Source: JBEVMS01 sp040508515
GTDB taxonomy: Bacteria; Pseudomonadota; Gammaproteobacteria; Xanthomonadales; Rhodanobacteraceae
Reading direction: 5' to 3'
Assembly: GCA_040508515.1 (NCBI GenBank)
Contig: JBEVMS010000044.1
Span: 1 to 6,195, forward strand
DNA: 6,195 nt
The position numbers and the translations under genes were made by a program. A model generated the notes under the pieces. That model had not been told where the DNA came from and ran no database searches. It saw only the letters and a list, made by a program, of their open reading frames with translations. Of this stretch, positions 1-5,936 are shown one piece after another (within the stretch, counting starts at the first letter, position 1; every line of letters begins with the position of its first letter).

Positions 1-1
1 G

Positions 2-676
2 ATGGAACTGGATGATTTCAAGCAGGCGTGGCAAACGCTGGAGCAGCGAGTGATCGCGCAGCAACCGCTGCAGCAAGCTTGGCTGCGCGAAAGCAAACTG
101 CGCTTGGTGCGTCGACACCTGCTGGGACTGGGCGGTGCGCAAGTGGTGCAGATCGTAGTGGGCGTGCTGCTGATTGGCTGGAGTCTGCCGTTCTGGCCGC
201 ATCATCTGAATCAGCCGATGGTAGTGGTGGCCGGCAGCGCAATCACACTGTATGGGTATGCATTGATTGGTGTCGGCGTGCTGATGCTGGGGCGACTGGG
301 CCGTATCGAACCTGGCGCGCCGGTGCTGGTGATCCAGCAGAAACTCTTGCAGTTGCAACGCAGTTATCGGCGCAGCCGGCCCTGGTTGGGTCAGCCTTGG
401 TGGTTGTTATGGATTGCTGTGCTGGTGCTGGCAGGCGCCAAGGCGGCGCCTAACGGGGGAGCGGCGATTTTCGCGCTTGGGTTGCCGAGCCCGGCGTGGC
501 TGCTGCTCAATCTGGCAATTGGCGTGGCTGGTGTATTGGCGGTGCTGGGCTTCAAGCGCTGGGCCGCGCGGCCCGGTCGTGAGCGTTGGCAGGCCTATAT
601 TCGCCGTTCCGAAAGTCCGGCGATTCGCACATTGCAGGCGCAACTGGACGAGCTTGAGCGCTTCGAGCGCGAATAG
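2..676 (+). CDS. Hypothetical four-helix inner-membrane protein
   Basis: This 224-aa protein has no function I recognise. An acidic, glutamine-rich soluble N-terminus (residues 1-39) is followed by four hydrophobic segments at about 41-65, 73-97, 132-148 and 164-184. A basic linker (about 117-128) joins segments two and three. The C-terminal tail (about 186-224) is charged and probably helical. The layout fits an inner-membrane protein with both ends in the cytoplasm (inference). From memory and unchecked, proteins of this kind, beginning with an acidic 'DDFKQAW'-like helix, often follow ECF sigma-factor genes in xanthomonads and may act as regulatory partners; the upstream gene is outside the window. 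The ATG is the second base of the window, so its ribosome-binding site cannot be judged; it may overlap the stop of an upstream gene. The stop lies 20 bases from the convergent transporter operon. The frame is intact and codon use matches its neighbours. Confidence 0.8.
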   Translation: MELDDFKQAWQTLEQRVIAQQPLQQAWLRESKLRLVRRHLLGLGGAQVVQIVVGVLLIGWSLPFWPHHLNQPMVVVAGSAITLYGYALIGVGVLMLGRLGRIEPGAPVLVIQQKLLQLQRSYRRSRPWLGQPWWLLWIAVLVLAGAKAAPNGGAAIFALGLPSPAWLLLNLAIGVAGVLAVLGFKRWAARPGRERWQAYIRRSESPAIRTLQAQLDELERFERE

Positions 677-696
677 CCGTCCAGAAGTCCAAGGTC

Positions 697-2544
697 TTAC
701 GTTGAGGCTGACCAGATATCGCGCGCTTCAATCGCCAAGTCAAAGCGGCAGGCGCTACCGATCGTTGGTGGCGAACCGGCATAGGCGGCATCTAATAGCA
801 GCGCGCCCCAGCGCAATTGCAGCAACTCGGTTTCGCCGGTGTCCAGATGATCTTCGACCAACGCTTCGTAGGCGCCCTGCGGATCAAGCACGATCGCGCG
901 CGGATGCAGCCGCAGCAGCCACGCATCGCCGCCGTCGGAGGGCGCGGGCACAGCGGTCGGTTGCGCGCCGATGGCCAAGCAGCCGTTGGCCTGGCGTTGC
1001 GCGGCAAACACATGGGACTGGCCTAACAAACGCGCCACCTGCTCCGAGCCGGGGTGTTCGAACAGCGTGCGCGTCGGGCCTTGCTGCAGGATGCGTCCGG
1101 CTTCCATCACGATGATTTCGTCCGCCAGCAGCGCGGCGTCCTGCGGGTCGTGGGTGACCAGAAGCCAGGTTGCATCGACCTGCCGCTGCAACTGCCGCAA
1201 CGATAGCCGCAGCTGTGCGCGCAGCGGGGTATCCAGCGCGGAGAACGGCTCATCCAGCAGGATCAACCGGCTCGGCCGCGCCAGCGCACGTACCAGCGCG
1301 ACCCGCTGCTGCTGGCCCATCGACAACTCCGCCGGGTAGCGTCCGCCCAATGCATCCAGGCCCAGTTGCTCGCTCCACGCACGCGCCTGCTGCACATCGG
1401 CACCGACGCCGAAGCGGTATTGCTCGTTGACGCGCAGGTGCGGGAACAGACCATAACGCTGCGGCACGTAGGCGATCGCGCGCGCAGCGGTCGGCAGGGT
1501 GTCCAGGCGCTGTTGGCCCAGTTGGCAATGCGCTTGCGCGGCCGGCTCCAGCCCGGCGAGCAGGCGCAGCGTCATCGACTTGCCGGAGCCGGAGCGGCCC
1601 AGCACGGCGATGCGCCGCGCCTGCGTGCGGCAATGGATGTCCAGCGAGAATCCGGGCAGATGCCGCACGAAGGTGAATTGCAGCGGCGGGGCCTGCGTGG
1701 TGACGGCGCGGCGTGGCAATGGCACCGGCAGCGGTGTGTGCGGGTCGACCAGCGCGCGGGCGCGGCGAGGGCGCAACAGAAACTGCGCGGCGACCACGAT
1801 CAGCAGCGCGCACGCCAGCGTCGGCAGCAGCAGCGGCAGCATTGCCTGCAAGCCGTCGCTGCCAAAGGAGACGAAGGTGTACACCGGCAGCGAATACGGG
1901 TGATACGCCATCATCACGGTGGCGCCGAATTCGCCGAACGCGCGCAGCCACGACAGCAGCAGCCCGGCCACGATCGCCGGCCACGCCAGCGGCAGCGAAA
2001 CGGTGACGAAACAGGCCCAGGGACCGCGTCCCAGGGTGGCAGCCACCGCGATCAGCTCCGGATCGATCGCGGCGAACGCCGAGCGCGCGGCGATGATCAG
2101 GAATGGCGCGGCAACAAAGGCTTCGGCCAGCACGATGCCGGCGAACGAATCGGTCAGCTCGATCCCGGCACGCCCCAGCAAACCGCCAAGCGGGCTGTAG
2201 GGACCGAGCAGAAACAGCAGCAGGATGCCCGAGGTCAGCGGCGGCAAGGCCAGCGGCAACTGCACGATAAAACCCAGCAGCCGGCCGGCGCGTCCGGAGC
2301 GCTGCGCCAGGTAGTAACCCAGCGGCACACCGCCCAGCGCAATCAGCACGGTCGCCACGCTGGCGCTGGCGAACGAGGTGGCGGTGGCGCGCCAGATCTG
2401 ATCGTTGCCCAGCTGGCTCCAGTCGGCGTGCGCCACGGGCCACAGCACCGCCACCAGTGGTGCGATCAGATACACCAAGAGCAGCCCGGCCAGCCACGGC
2501 AGCGGCTGCGGGAGCAAACGGTACGACAGTCGTGGCGAGGTCAT
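697..2544 (-). CDS. modBC: Fused molybdate/tungstate ABC transporter permease-ATPase (ModB-ModC)
   Basis: One 615-aa polypeptide combines the membrane channel and the motor of an oxyanion importer. Residues 1-260 are a ModB-type permease. Hydrophobic segments lie near 16-38, 60-82, 92-114, 136-158, 188-207 and 235-257. An EAA-like coupling loop is seen (AVAATLG at 166-172, SLP at 183-185), and WLRAFGEFGATVM (199-211) is typical of the ModB/CysT group. A linker of about 25 residues, rich in proline and arginine, follows. Residues 288-510 form the ATPase: Walker A GRSGSGKS (316-323), Q-loop Q362, signature LSMGQQQR (407-414), Walker B LILLDEP (427-433) and H-loop His465. Residues 540-615 resemble a single TOBE/Mop-like domain. 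The signature has Met where the common LSGGQ has Gly. The ATG overlaps the TGA of the upstream binding-protein gene by four bases and has no evident Shine-Dalgarno, so translation is probably coupled. Sulfate or another oxyanion is possible, but the partner protein favours molybdate or tungstate. Confidence 0.9.
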   Translation of the reverse strand: MTSPRLSYRLLPQPLPWLAGLLLVYLIAPLVAVLWPVAHADWSQLGNDQIWRATATSFASASVATVLIALGGVPLGYYLAQRSGRAGRLLGFIVQLPLALPPLTSGILLLFLLGPYSPLGGLLGRAGIELTDSFAGIVLAEAFVAAPFLIIAARSAFAAIDPELIAVAATLGRGPWACFVTVSLPLAWPAIVAGLLLSWLRAFGEFGATVMMAYHPYSLPVYTFVSFGSDGLQAMLPLLLPTLACALLIVVAAQFLLRPRRARALVDPHTPLPVPLPRRAVTTQAPPLQFTFVRHLPGFSLDIHCRTQARRIAVLGRSGSGKSMTLRLLAGLEPAAQAHCQLGQQRLDTLPTAARAIAYVPQRYGLFPHLRVNEQYRFGVGADVQQARAWSEQLGLDALGGRYPAELSMGQQQRVALVRALARPSRLILLDEPFSALDTPLRAQLRLSLRQLQRQVDATWLLVTHDPQDAALLADEIIVMEAGRILQQGPTRTLFEHPGSEQVARLLGQSHVFAAQRQANGCLAIGAQPTAVPAPSDGGDAWLLRLHPRAIVLDPQGAYEALVEDHLDTGETELLQLRWGALLLDAAYAGSPPTIGSACRFDLAIEARDIWSAST

Positions 2545-3416
2545 GGGGCGGCGCGCAGCAAGGGCTTGAGGCTGGCCGGCAGCTGATCCGCGTCACCGTT
2601 GAAGCGGGCCGGCGCGATCACTTGCAGGCCTGCCGAACGCAAAATTGTCTGGCCCGGCGCACTCAGCAAAAACGCCACGAAGCGTTCCGCGCCGGCTGGA
2701 TTAGGTGCGCCGCGCAGCAGCGCCACGGTGTACTGCGCCTTGATGTCGAACGGCGCCGGCAGCGCCACGGCGGGAATTTTCAGACTGTGCGTTTCGGTGG
2801 AATAGAAAAAGCCGGCGTCGAGCTGACCCGATTGCAGCCGCCCGACCAAGGTTTCTTCCGGCAACACCTGGCGCGGATTTTCCGGCTCGCCCAACATGCG
2901 TTGAGACAAAGTGGGATCGCGATAAACCGTTTGCGCCTGGGCCAGCAATTGCACGACGAATTGCCCCTTGGGATCGAGCCGCGGATCGGTGCGTCCGATG
3001 CGGATGCCCGCTTGCGTCAGCGCCTGATCCCAGCGCTGGTGTTGGATCGCTGCAGCGAAACGGCTGTTGGGGTTGTAGCCAATTTCCAGCGGTGATTGCG
3101 CGAAGTTGGCGTACCAGACGATCCAGTCGCCGTTGGCCGTGCCGCTAAGTTCCGCATTCACGGCCGGACTGGCGCTGATGAACACATCGGCGCGACGCAG
3201 TTTGCCCTTGATCTGCTTGGCCAGCGCGTTGGAGCCGCCGGCGTAGCCTTCAAAACGCAGCCCGCTGGCTTTTTCGAAGGCCGGGCTCAACTGGCGCTCC
3301 ATCACGTGCACCAGCGAGCCGGCGTACAACACCCGCACCGTGTCGTCGGCTAATAGCGGGCTGCTAAGCGCCAGCATCAGCGCCGCCCATGCCAGTTTCC
3401 ACAAGTTTTTGCGCAT
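2541..3416 (-). CDS. modA: Periplasmic molybdate/tungstate-binding protein (ModA/WtpA-like)
   Basis: This 291-aa protein is the substrate-binding component of the importer. It begins with a Sec signal peptide: basic MRKNLWK, a hydrophobic core, and probable cleavage after Ala23 (SPLLA|DD). The mature protein has the type II binding fold of oxyanion receptors: VRVLYAGSL (27-35), GGSNALAKQIKGKLRRADVF (60-79), SASP (81-84), GRTDPRLDPKG (141-151), and DAGFFYSTETHSLKIPAV (200-217). The GRTDP-LDP-G block and the YSTETHSLK segment recall the archaeal-type ModA/WtpA subfamily more than E. coli ModA. In that subfamily an Asp and a Glu complete octahedral metal coordination; Asp144 or Asp148 and Glu208 are candidates here (inference, no alignment run). 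No lipobox cysteine is seen, so the protein should be free in the periplasm. AAGG lies seven bases before the ATG, supporting this start. It is the first gene of the operon and overlaps the permease-ATPase gene by four bases (ATGA). Confidence 0.85.
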   Translation of the reverse strand: MRKNLWKLAWAALMLALSSPLLADDTVRVLYAGSLVHVMERQLSPAFEKASGLRFEGYAGGSNALAKQIKGKLRRADVFISASPAVNAELSGTANGDWIVWYANFAQSPLEIGYNPNSRFAAAIQHQRWDQALTQAGIRIGRTDPRLDPKGQFVVQLLAQAQTVYRDPTLSQRMLGEPENPRQVLPEETLVGRLQSGQLDAGFFYSTETHSLKIPAVALPAPFDIKAQYTVALLRGAPNPAGAERFVAFLLSAPGQTILRSAGLQVIAPARFNGDADQLPASLKPLLRAAP

Positions 3417-3423
3417 CAGCGTG

Positions 3424-3427
3424 CCTT
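3424..3427 (-). promoter_or_regulatory. Ribosome-binding site of modA
   Basis: On the minus strand AAGG sits seven bases upstream of the ATG at 3416, normal Shine-Dalgarno spacing. It supports the chosen start, which also gives an ordinary signal peptide. Confidence 0.6.
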
Positions 3428-3463
3428 CGAGGGATGAGCGCTCCGCACGGCGGTACGGGTAGC

Positions 3464-3473
3464 GTTATGTAAC
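3464..3473 (-). promoter_or_regulatory. Palindrome GTTACATAAC upstream of modA, candidate operator or -10 region
   Basis: A perfect inverted repeat (GTTA/TAAC around a two-base centre) lies 47 bases upstream of the modA start, in an otherwise GC-rich region. Read on the minus strand, TACATAACGCT resembles one half of the E. coli ModE operator as I remember it (TATATAACGAT, 9 of 11 matching), but no second half-site is seen at the proper distance. TACATA could equally serve as a weak -10 box for the mod operon. I see no convincing -35 box. The functional assignment is inference. Confidence 0.3.
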
Positions 3474-3530
3474 TCTCTTGCCAGAATAAAGGAGTTGCGT
3501 GGTGGAGCCCACTCCGTCAGCGGCTTAATA

Positions 3531-3730
3531 CGTCGCAGCGAGCAGGGCACTGACGCCCAGCACCTGGCCCCGCGCGCAGCTTTCTTGGCGCGCATGGAAG
3601 CAGCCATACCAAGTGATCCGCGCCGCTGACAAAGTCGCTGCGACTGCGCAAGCGGTGTTAGCCATCGTGGTCAGTGGCGCAAATCGTCGCAGGGAGCGGG
3701 CGCTATCGGCGGCCCGTTCGGGGAACGTCC
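3531..3730. repeat. Cluster of small inverted repeats in the divergent mod-pgm spacer
   Basis: Within 200 bases there are several pairing segments. GCGCGC at 3572-3577 pairs with 3588-3593 over a ten-base loop. An 11-base arm at 3620-3630 pairs with 3670-3680 with one G-T pair. Nested inside it is the 13-base odd palindrome AGTCGCTGCGACT at 3633-3645. CGTTC-GGG-GAACG lies at 3715-3727. CACTGAC at 3548-3554 can alternatively pair with GTCAGTG at 3670-3676, and CGTCGCAG occurs twice (3531-3538, 3685-3692). No convincing coding sequence is present. It could be a remnant of a dispersed repeat, a structured leader, or partly chance in GC-rich DNA. Confidence 0.35.
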
Positions 3731-3972
3731 GGGTGCTCGGTCTCACGTGCAGGATGTCGTGCAACAGAAAATCCGCCCATGCCCGGTGGCGCAGACGGCC
3801 GCCGTTGGAAGCGCTGCTCGGCGGAGAAGCTGAACGAGGCTAGGTTCTCACCCGAGCCGGCATCGCTTAAAGTCCGTTGTCATTGTGTTCCGCCGTCGCC
3901 GACGTCTGGCAGACGCCGCAGCCTCAATTTTCGTTGGAGTGGCCGATCTAGTTCGGCTTGCTCGCCCATGTT

Positions 3973-3976
3973 GGAG
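3973..3976 (+). promoter_or_regulatory. Ribosome-binding site that fixes the pgm start
   Basis: GGAG lies eight bases before the ATG at 3985. A longer in-frame start (TTG at 3958) would overlap this site and has no Shine-Dalgarno of its own. The ATG start also gives residue numbers equal to those I recall for E. coli Pgm (catalytic Ser146), so 3985 is preferred. Confidence 0.75.
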
Positions 3977-3984
3977 ATTCTTTG

Positions 3985-5628
3985 ATGATCAGTCCGCTCG
4001 CCGGCAAGCCGGCCCCCGCCTCGTTGCTGTTGGATGTGCCGGCTCTACTGGCGGCCTATGTCGATCTGCGCCCCGATCCGAATGTGCCGACGCAGCGCGT
4101 GGCCTTTGGCACCTCCGGCCATCGTGGCATCTCGTTGGAGCGCAGCTTCAACGAATGGCATGTGGTGGCGATAACCCAGGCGATCTGCGAATACCGGCGC
4201 GGCAAGGGCATCTTGGGGCCGATGTTCCTGGCGATCGATACCCACGCGCTGTCGCGTCCGGCGTTTGAAACCACGCTGGAAGTGCTGGCCGCCAACGGCG
4301 TGACCACCTTCGTCGACCGCGATGGCGACTACACGCCGACCCCGGCGCTGTCGCAGGCGATCATCAGCTTCAACCTAGGTCGCAGCCGTGGTTTCGCCGA
4401 TGGCATCGTGATCACGCCGTCGCACAATCCGCCCGAATTCGGCGGTTTCAAATACAACCCGCCGCACGGCGGTCCGGCCGATACCGAAATCACCGGCTGG
4501 ATCGAACAGCGCGCCAACGAGTTGCTGGCGGACGGGCTGAAGGGCATCAATCGGATGCCGTTCGAGCAGGCGCGCAAGGCGATCAGCACCTACGAATACG
4601 ACTTCCGCGGCAACTACATCGACGATCTGGCCAGCGTGATCGACTTCGACGTGATCCGCGGCGCAGGCGTGCGCATGGGCGTTGATCCGTTGGGTGGCGC
4701 GGGCGTCACTTATTGGGATTCGATCGCCGCGCTGTACAAACTCGATCTGAAAGTGATCAGCGAGCAGGTCGATCCGCAGTTCGCCTTCATGAGCGTGGAC
4801 TGGGACGGCAAGATCCGCATGGACCCCTCCTCGCCGTATGCAATGCGCGGCCTGATTGGATTGAAGGATCAGTTCGACGTGGCCTTCGCCTGCGATACGG
4901 ACCACGACCGTCACGGCGTGGTCACCGCCTCCAGCGGCCTGCTGCCGGCCAATCACTACCTGTCGGCGATGGTCGATTACCTGTTCCAGAACCGCGCTGG
5001 CTGGCGCGCCGAGGCAGCTGTGGGCAAGACCCTGGTCAGCACCGCGCTGATCGATCGGATCGCGGCCAAGCTCGGGCGTCGCCTCTACGAAGCGCCGGTC
5101 GGCTTCAAGTGGTTTGTCGATGGCTTGCGCGATGGTTCGCTGGGTTTTGGCGGCGAAGAAAGCGCCGGCGCCACCTTCCTGCGCAAGGACGGCACCACCT
5201 GGACCACCGACAAAGACGGCATCGCCGCCGCCTTGCTGGCCGGCGAGATCACCGCGCGCAGCGGCAAGGACCCGGGCGAGTACTACCGCACGCTGGCCGC
5301 CGAGCTGGGCGAGCCGCTGTCCAGCCGCGTCGACGCGGTCGCCACGCCCGCGCAGAAGGCCAAGCTGGCCAAGCTGTCGCCCGAACAGCTGGGTAGCACC
5401 GAGCTGGCCGGCGAGCCGATCGAACAGGTGCTCAATCGCGCGCCGGCCAACGACGCCGCGATCGGCGGCATCAAAGTGGTGGCCGCAAACGGCTGGTTCG
5501 CCGCGCGCCCCTCCGGCACCGAAGACATCTACAAAATCTACGGCGAGAGCTTCAAGGGCAAGGAGCACTTGGAGCTGATCCTGGCGCAGGCGCAGCAGAT
5601 CGTGGACAAAGCGCTGGCGTCGTCGTAA
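3985..5628 (+). CDS. pgm: Phosphoglucomutase, alpha-D-glucose-phosphate specific
   Basis: This 547-aa cytoplasmic enzyme interconverts glucose-1-phosphate and glucose-6-phosphate through a phosphoserine and glucose-1,6-bisphosphate, linking glycolysis to glycogen, nucleotide-sugar and surface-polysaccharide synthesis. All four motifs of the alpha-phosphohexomutase family are intact. The catalytic loop is TPSHNP with Ser146, and FGTSGHRG (41-48) lies in domain 1. The metal-binding loop is DTDHDRHG with Asp304, Asp306 and Asp308. The sugar-specificity loop is GFGGEESAG (387-395), where EES is the classic sugar-binding triplet. The phosphate-binding loop is RPSGTEDIYKIYGES (508-522) in domain 4. 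The length matches E. coli Pgm (546 aa), which makes it the long Pgm type rather than the ~450-aa XanA/AlgC type; a separate XanA-like enzyme probably exists elsewhere in the genome (inference from xanthan biology). It stands alone here, transcribed away from the mod operon, and is followed by a strong hairpin. No damage or odd codon use is seen. Confidence 0.97.
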   Translation: MISPLAGKPAPASLLLDVPALLAAYVDLRPDPNVPTQRVAFGTSGHRGISLERSFNEWHVVAITQAICEYRRGKGILGPMFLAIDTHALSRPAFETTLEVLAANGVTTFVDRDGDYTPTPALSQAIISFNLGRSRGFADGIVITPSHNPPEFGGFKYNPPHGGPADTEITGWIEQRANELLADGLKGINRMPFEQARKAISTYEYDFRGNYIDDLASVIDFDVIRGAGVRMGVDPLGGAGVTYWDSIAALYKLDLKVISEQVDPQFAFMSVDWDGKIRMDPSSPYAMRGLIGLKDQFDVAFACDTDHDRHGVVTASSGLLPANHYLSAMVDYLFQNRAGWRAEAAVGKTLVSTALIDRIAAKLGRRLYEAPVGFKWFVDGLRDGSLGFGGEESAGATFLRKDGTTWTTDKDGIAAALLAGEITARSGKDPGEYYRTLAAELGEPLSSRVDAVATPAQKAKLAKLSPEQLGSTELAGEPIEQVLNRAPANDAAIGGIKVVAANGWFAARPSGTEDIYKIYGESFKGKEHLELILAQAQQIVDKALASS

Positions 5629-5637
5629 GTCTCAGTC

Positions 5638-5670
5638 GCGATGGGCGCGTGCACGGCGCGCGTCCATCGC
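5638..5670 (+). terminator. 14-bp hairpin after pgm, possible terminator or mRNA 3' structure
   Basis: The left arm GCGATGGGCGCGTG (5638-5651) pairs with the right arm CGCGCGTCCATCGC (5657-5670) across a five-base loop, starting nine bases after the pgm stop. Twelve pairs are Watson-Crick and two are G-U in the plus-strand RNA (5645/5663 and 5650/5658). In minus-strand RNA those two become A-C mismatches, so the structure favours the pgm transcript. There is no downstream T-run, so it is not a canonical intrinsic terminator. It may stop transcription with help or protect the mRNA 3' end. Confidence 0.55.
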
Positions 5671-5820
5671 ATGGAGTCCGTCGATCATATTTGAGGGCGT
5701 TGTGACCCAGGTGTGGCTATGGAGCGACGGGCCATCGTCATGCCGCGCGGGCGATCGTGTTGTACGCGAAGTGCTGTAGCGGGGGTGCGGCGTGTTTTGA
5801 AGCGCTCCATCCTGGGCGCC

Positions 5821-5865
5821 GTCACTTGTCAGTCCACATGTCGGGACAGCTGACATATTAGTGAC
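5821..5865. repeat. Compound inverted repeat resembling a mobile-element end
   Basis: GTCAC (5821-5825) pairs with GTGAC (5861-5865). Just inside, TGTCAG (5827-5832) pairs with CTGACA (5850-5855), and TCC (5833-5835) with GGA (5844-5846), after a three-base bulge, around the palindrome ACATGT (5836-5841). TGTCA/TGACA-type short repeats are common at insertion-sequence ends, and this one lies about 70 bases from the GC-composition change. No transposase fragment is present in the window, so a mobile origin is only an inference; a plain transcription hairpin is the alternative. Confidence 0.35.
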
Positions 5866-5936
5866 GCGAGGTGTCTGCATGGGTGTCTATGGGGAGCGTA
5901 GTCACCTGGATGGGTCACGGGGGATCGCAGACACTC

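Larger units (their letters stand above)
3417..3984. other. 568-base divergent intergenic region between modA and pgm
   Basis: This spacer separates two divergent units and must hold the promoters of both. I find the modA ribosome site and a GTTACATAAC palindrome near the left end, the inverted-repeat cluster at 3531-3730, a small hairpin at 3903-3915 (CGTCT-GGC-AGACG), and the pgm ribosome site at 3973-3976. Open frames of 60-100 codons exist on both strands, but they overlap one another, lack supporting start signals and have arginine/alanine-rich compositions typical of random frames in GC-rich DNA. No clear sigma-70 promoter for pgm could be picked by eye. Confidence 0.6.
5629..5936. other. 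Repeat-rich spacer between convergent pgm and the edge gene
   Basis: This 308-base stretch lies between two convergent genes and shows no convincing coding region. Besides the pgm hairpin it has several perfect eight-base inverted pairs: GTGACCCA 5702-5709 with 5911-5918, ATGGAGCG 5719-5726 with 5803-5810, and GTGTCTGC 5871-5878 with 5927-5934. GGTGTCT is repeated directly at 5870-5876 and 5882-5888. Some eight-base pairs are expected by chance in a region this long. The 82-codon minus-strand frame at 5632-5880 has no family resemblance and is not called. Confidence 0.5.

Noticed and set aside
1366..2586. Plus-strand open frame of 406 codons opposite the permease-ATPase gene
   Set aside because: It is extremely rich in Gln, Arg and Gly, the mirror of Leu/Ala codons in the real gene, and has no domain signal.
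1250..2596. Second minus-strand open frame overlapping the fused transporter gene
   Set aside because: It is a frame-shifted reading of the transporter, Arg/Ala-rich, without any of the ABC motifs, which all sit in the other frame.
3499..3528. Nine-codon GTG-started mini-ORF preceded by AAAGGAG at 3488-3494
   Set aside because: The ribosome site is suggestive but only four bases from the GTG, the peptide is too short to judge, and it is over 450 bases from pgm, so a leader-peptide role is unsupported.
3525..3764. Minus-strand 79-codon frame in the divergent spacer
   Set aside because: No good ribosome site, no recognised family, and it overlaps plus-strand frames of equal quality; the hairpins explain the region as well.
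3958..3984. Upstream TTG start for pgm adding nine residues
   Set aside because: GGAG at 3973-3976 is correctly spaced for the ATG at 3985, and that start gives the expected length and active-site numbering.
4375..5568. Long minus-strand open frame (397 codons) opposite pgm
   Set aside because: It lies wholly antisense to a certain gene and arises from GC-skewed third positions; composition is Gly/Ala/Val/Arg-rich with no recognisable motif.
5632..5880. Minus-strand 82-codon frame covering the pgm 3' hairpin
   Set aside because: It runs through the hairpin and repeats, is rich in Thr, Ser, Pro, His and Arg, and has no motif or ribosome-site support.
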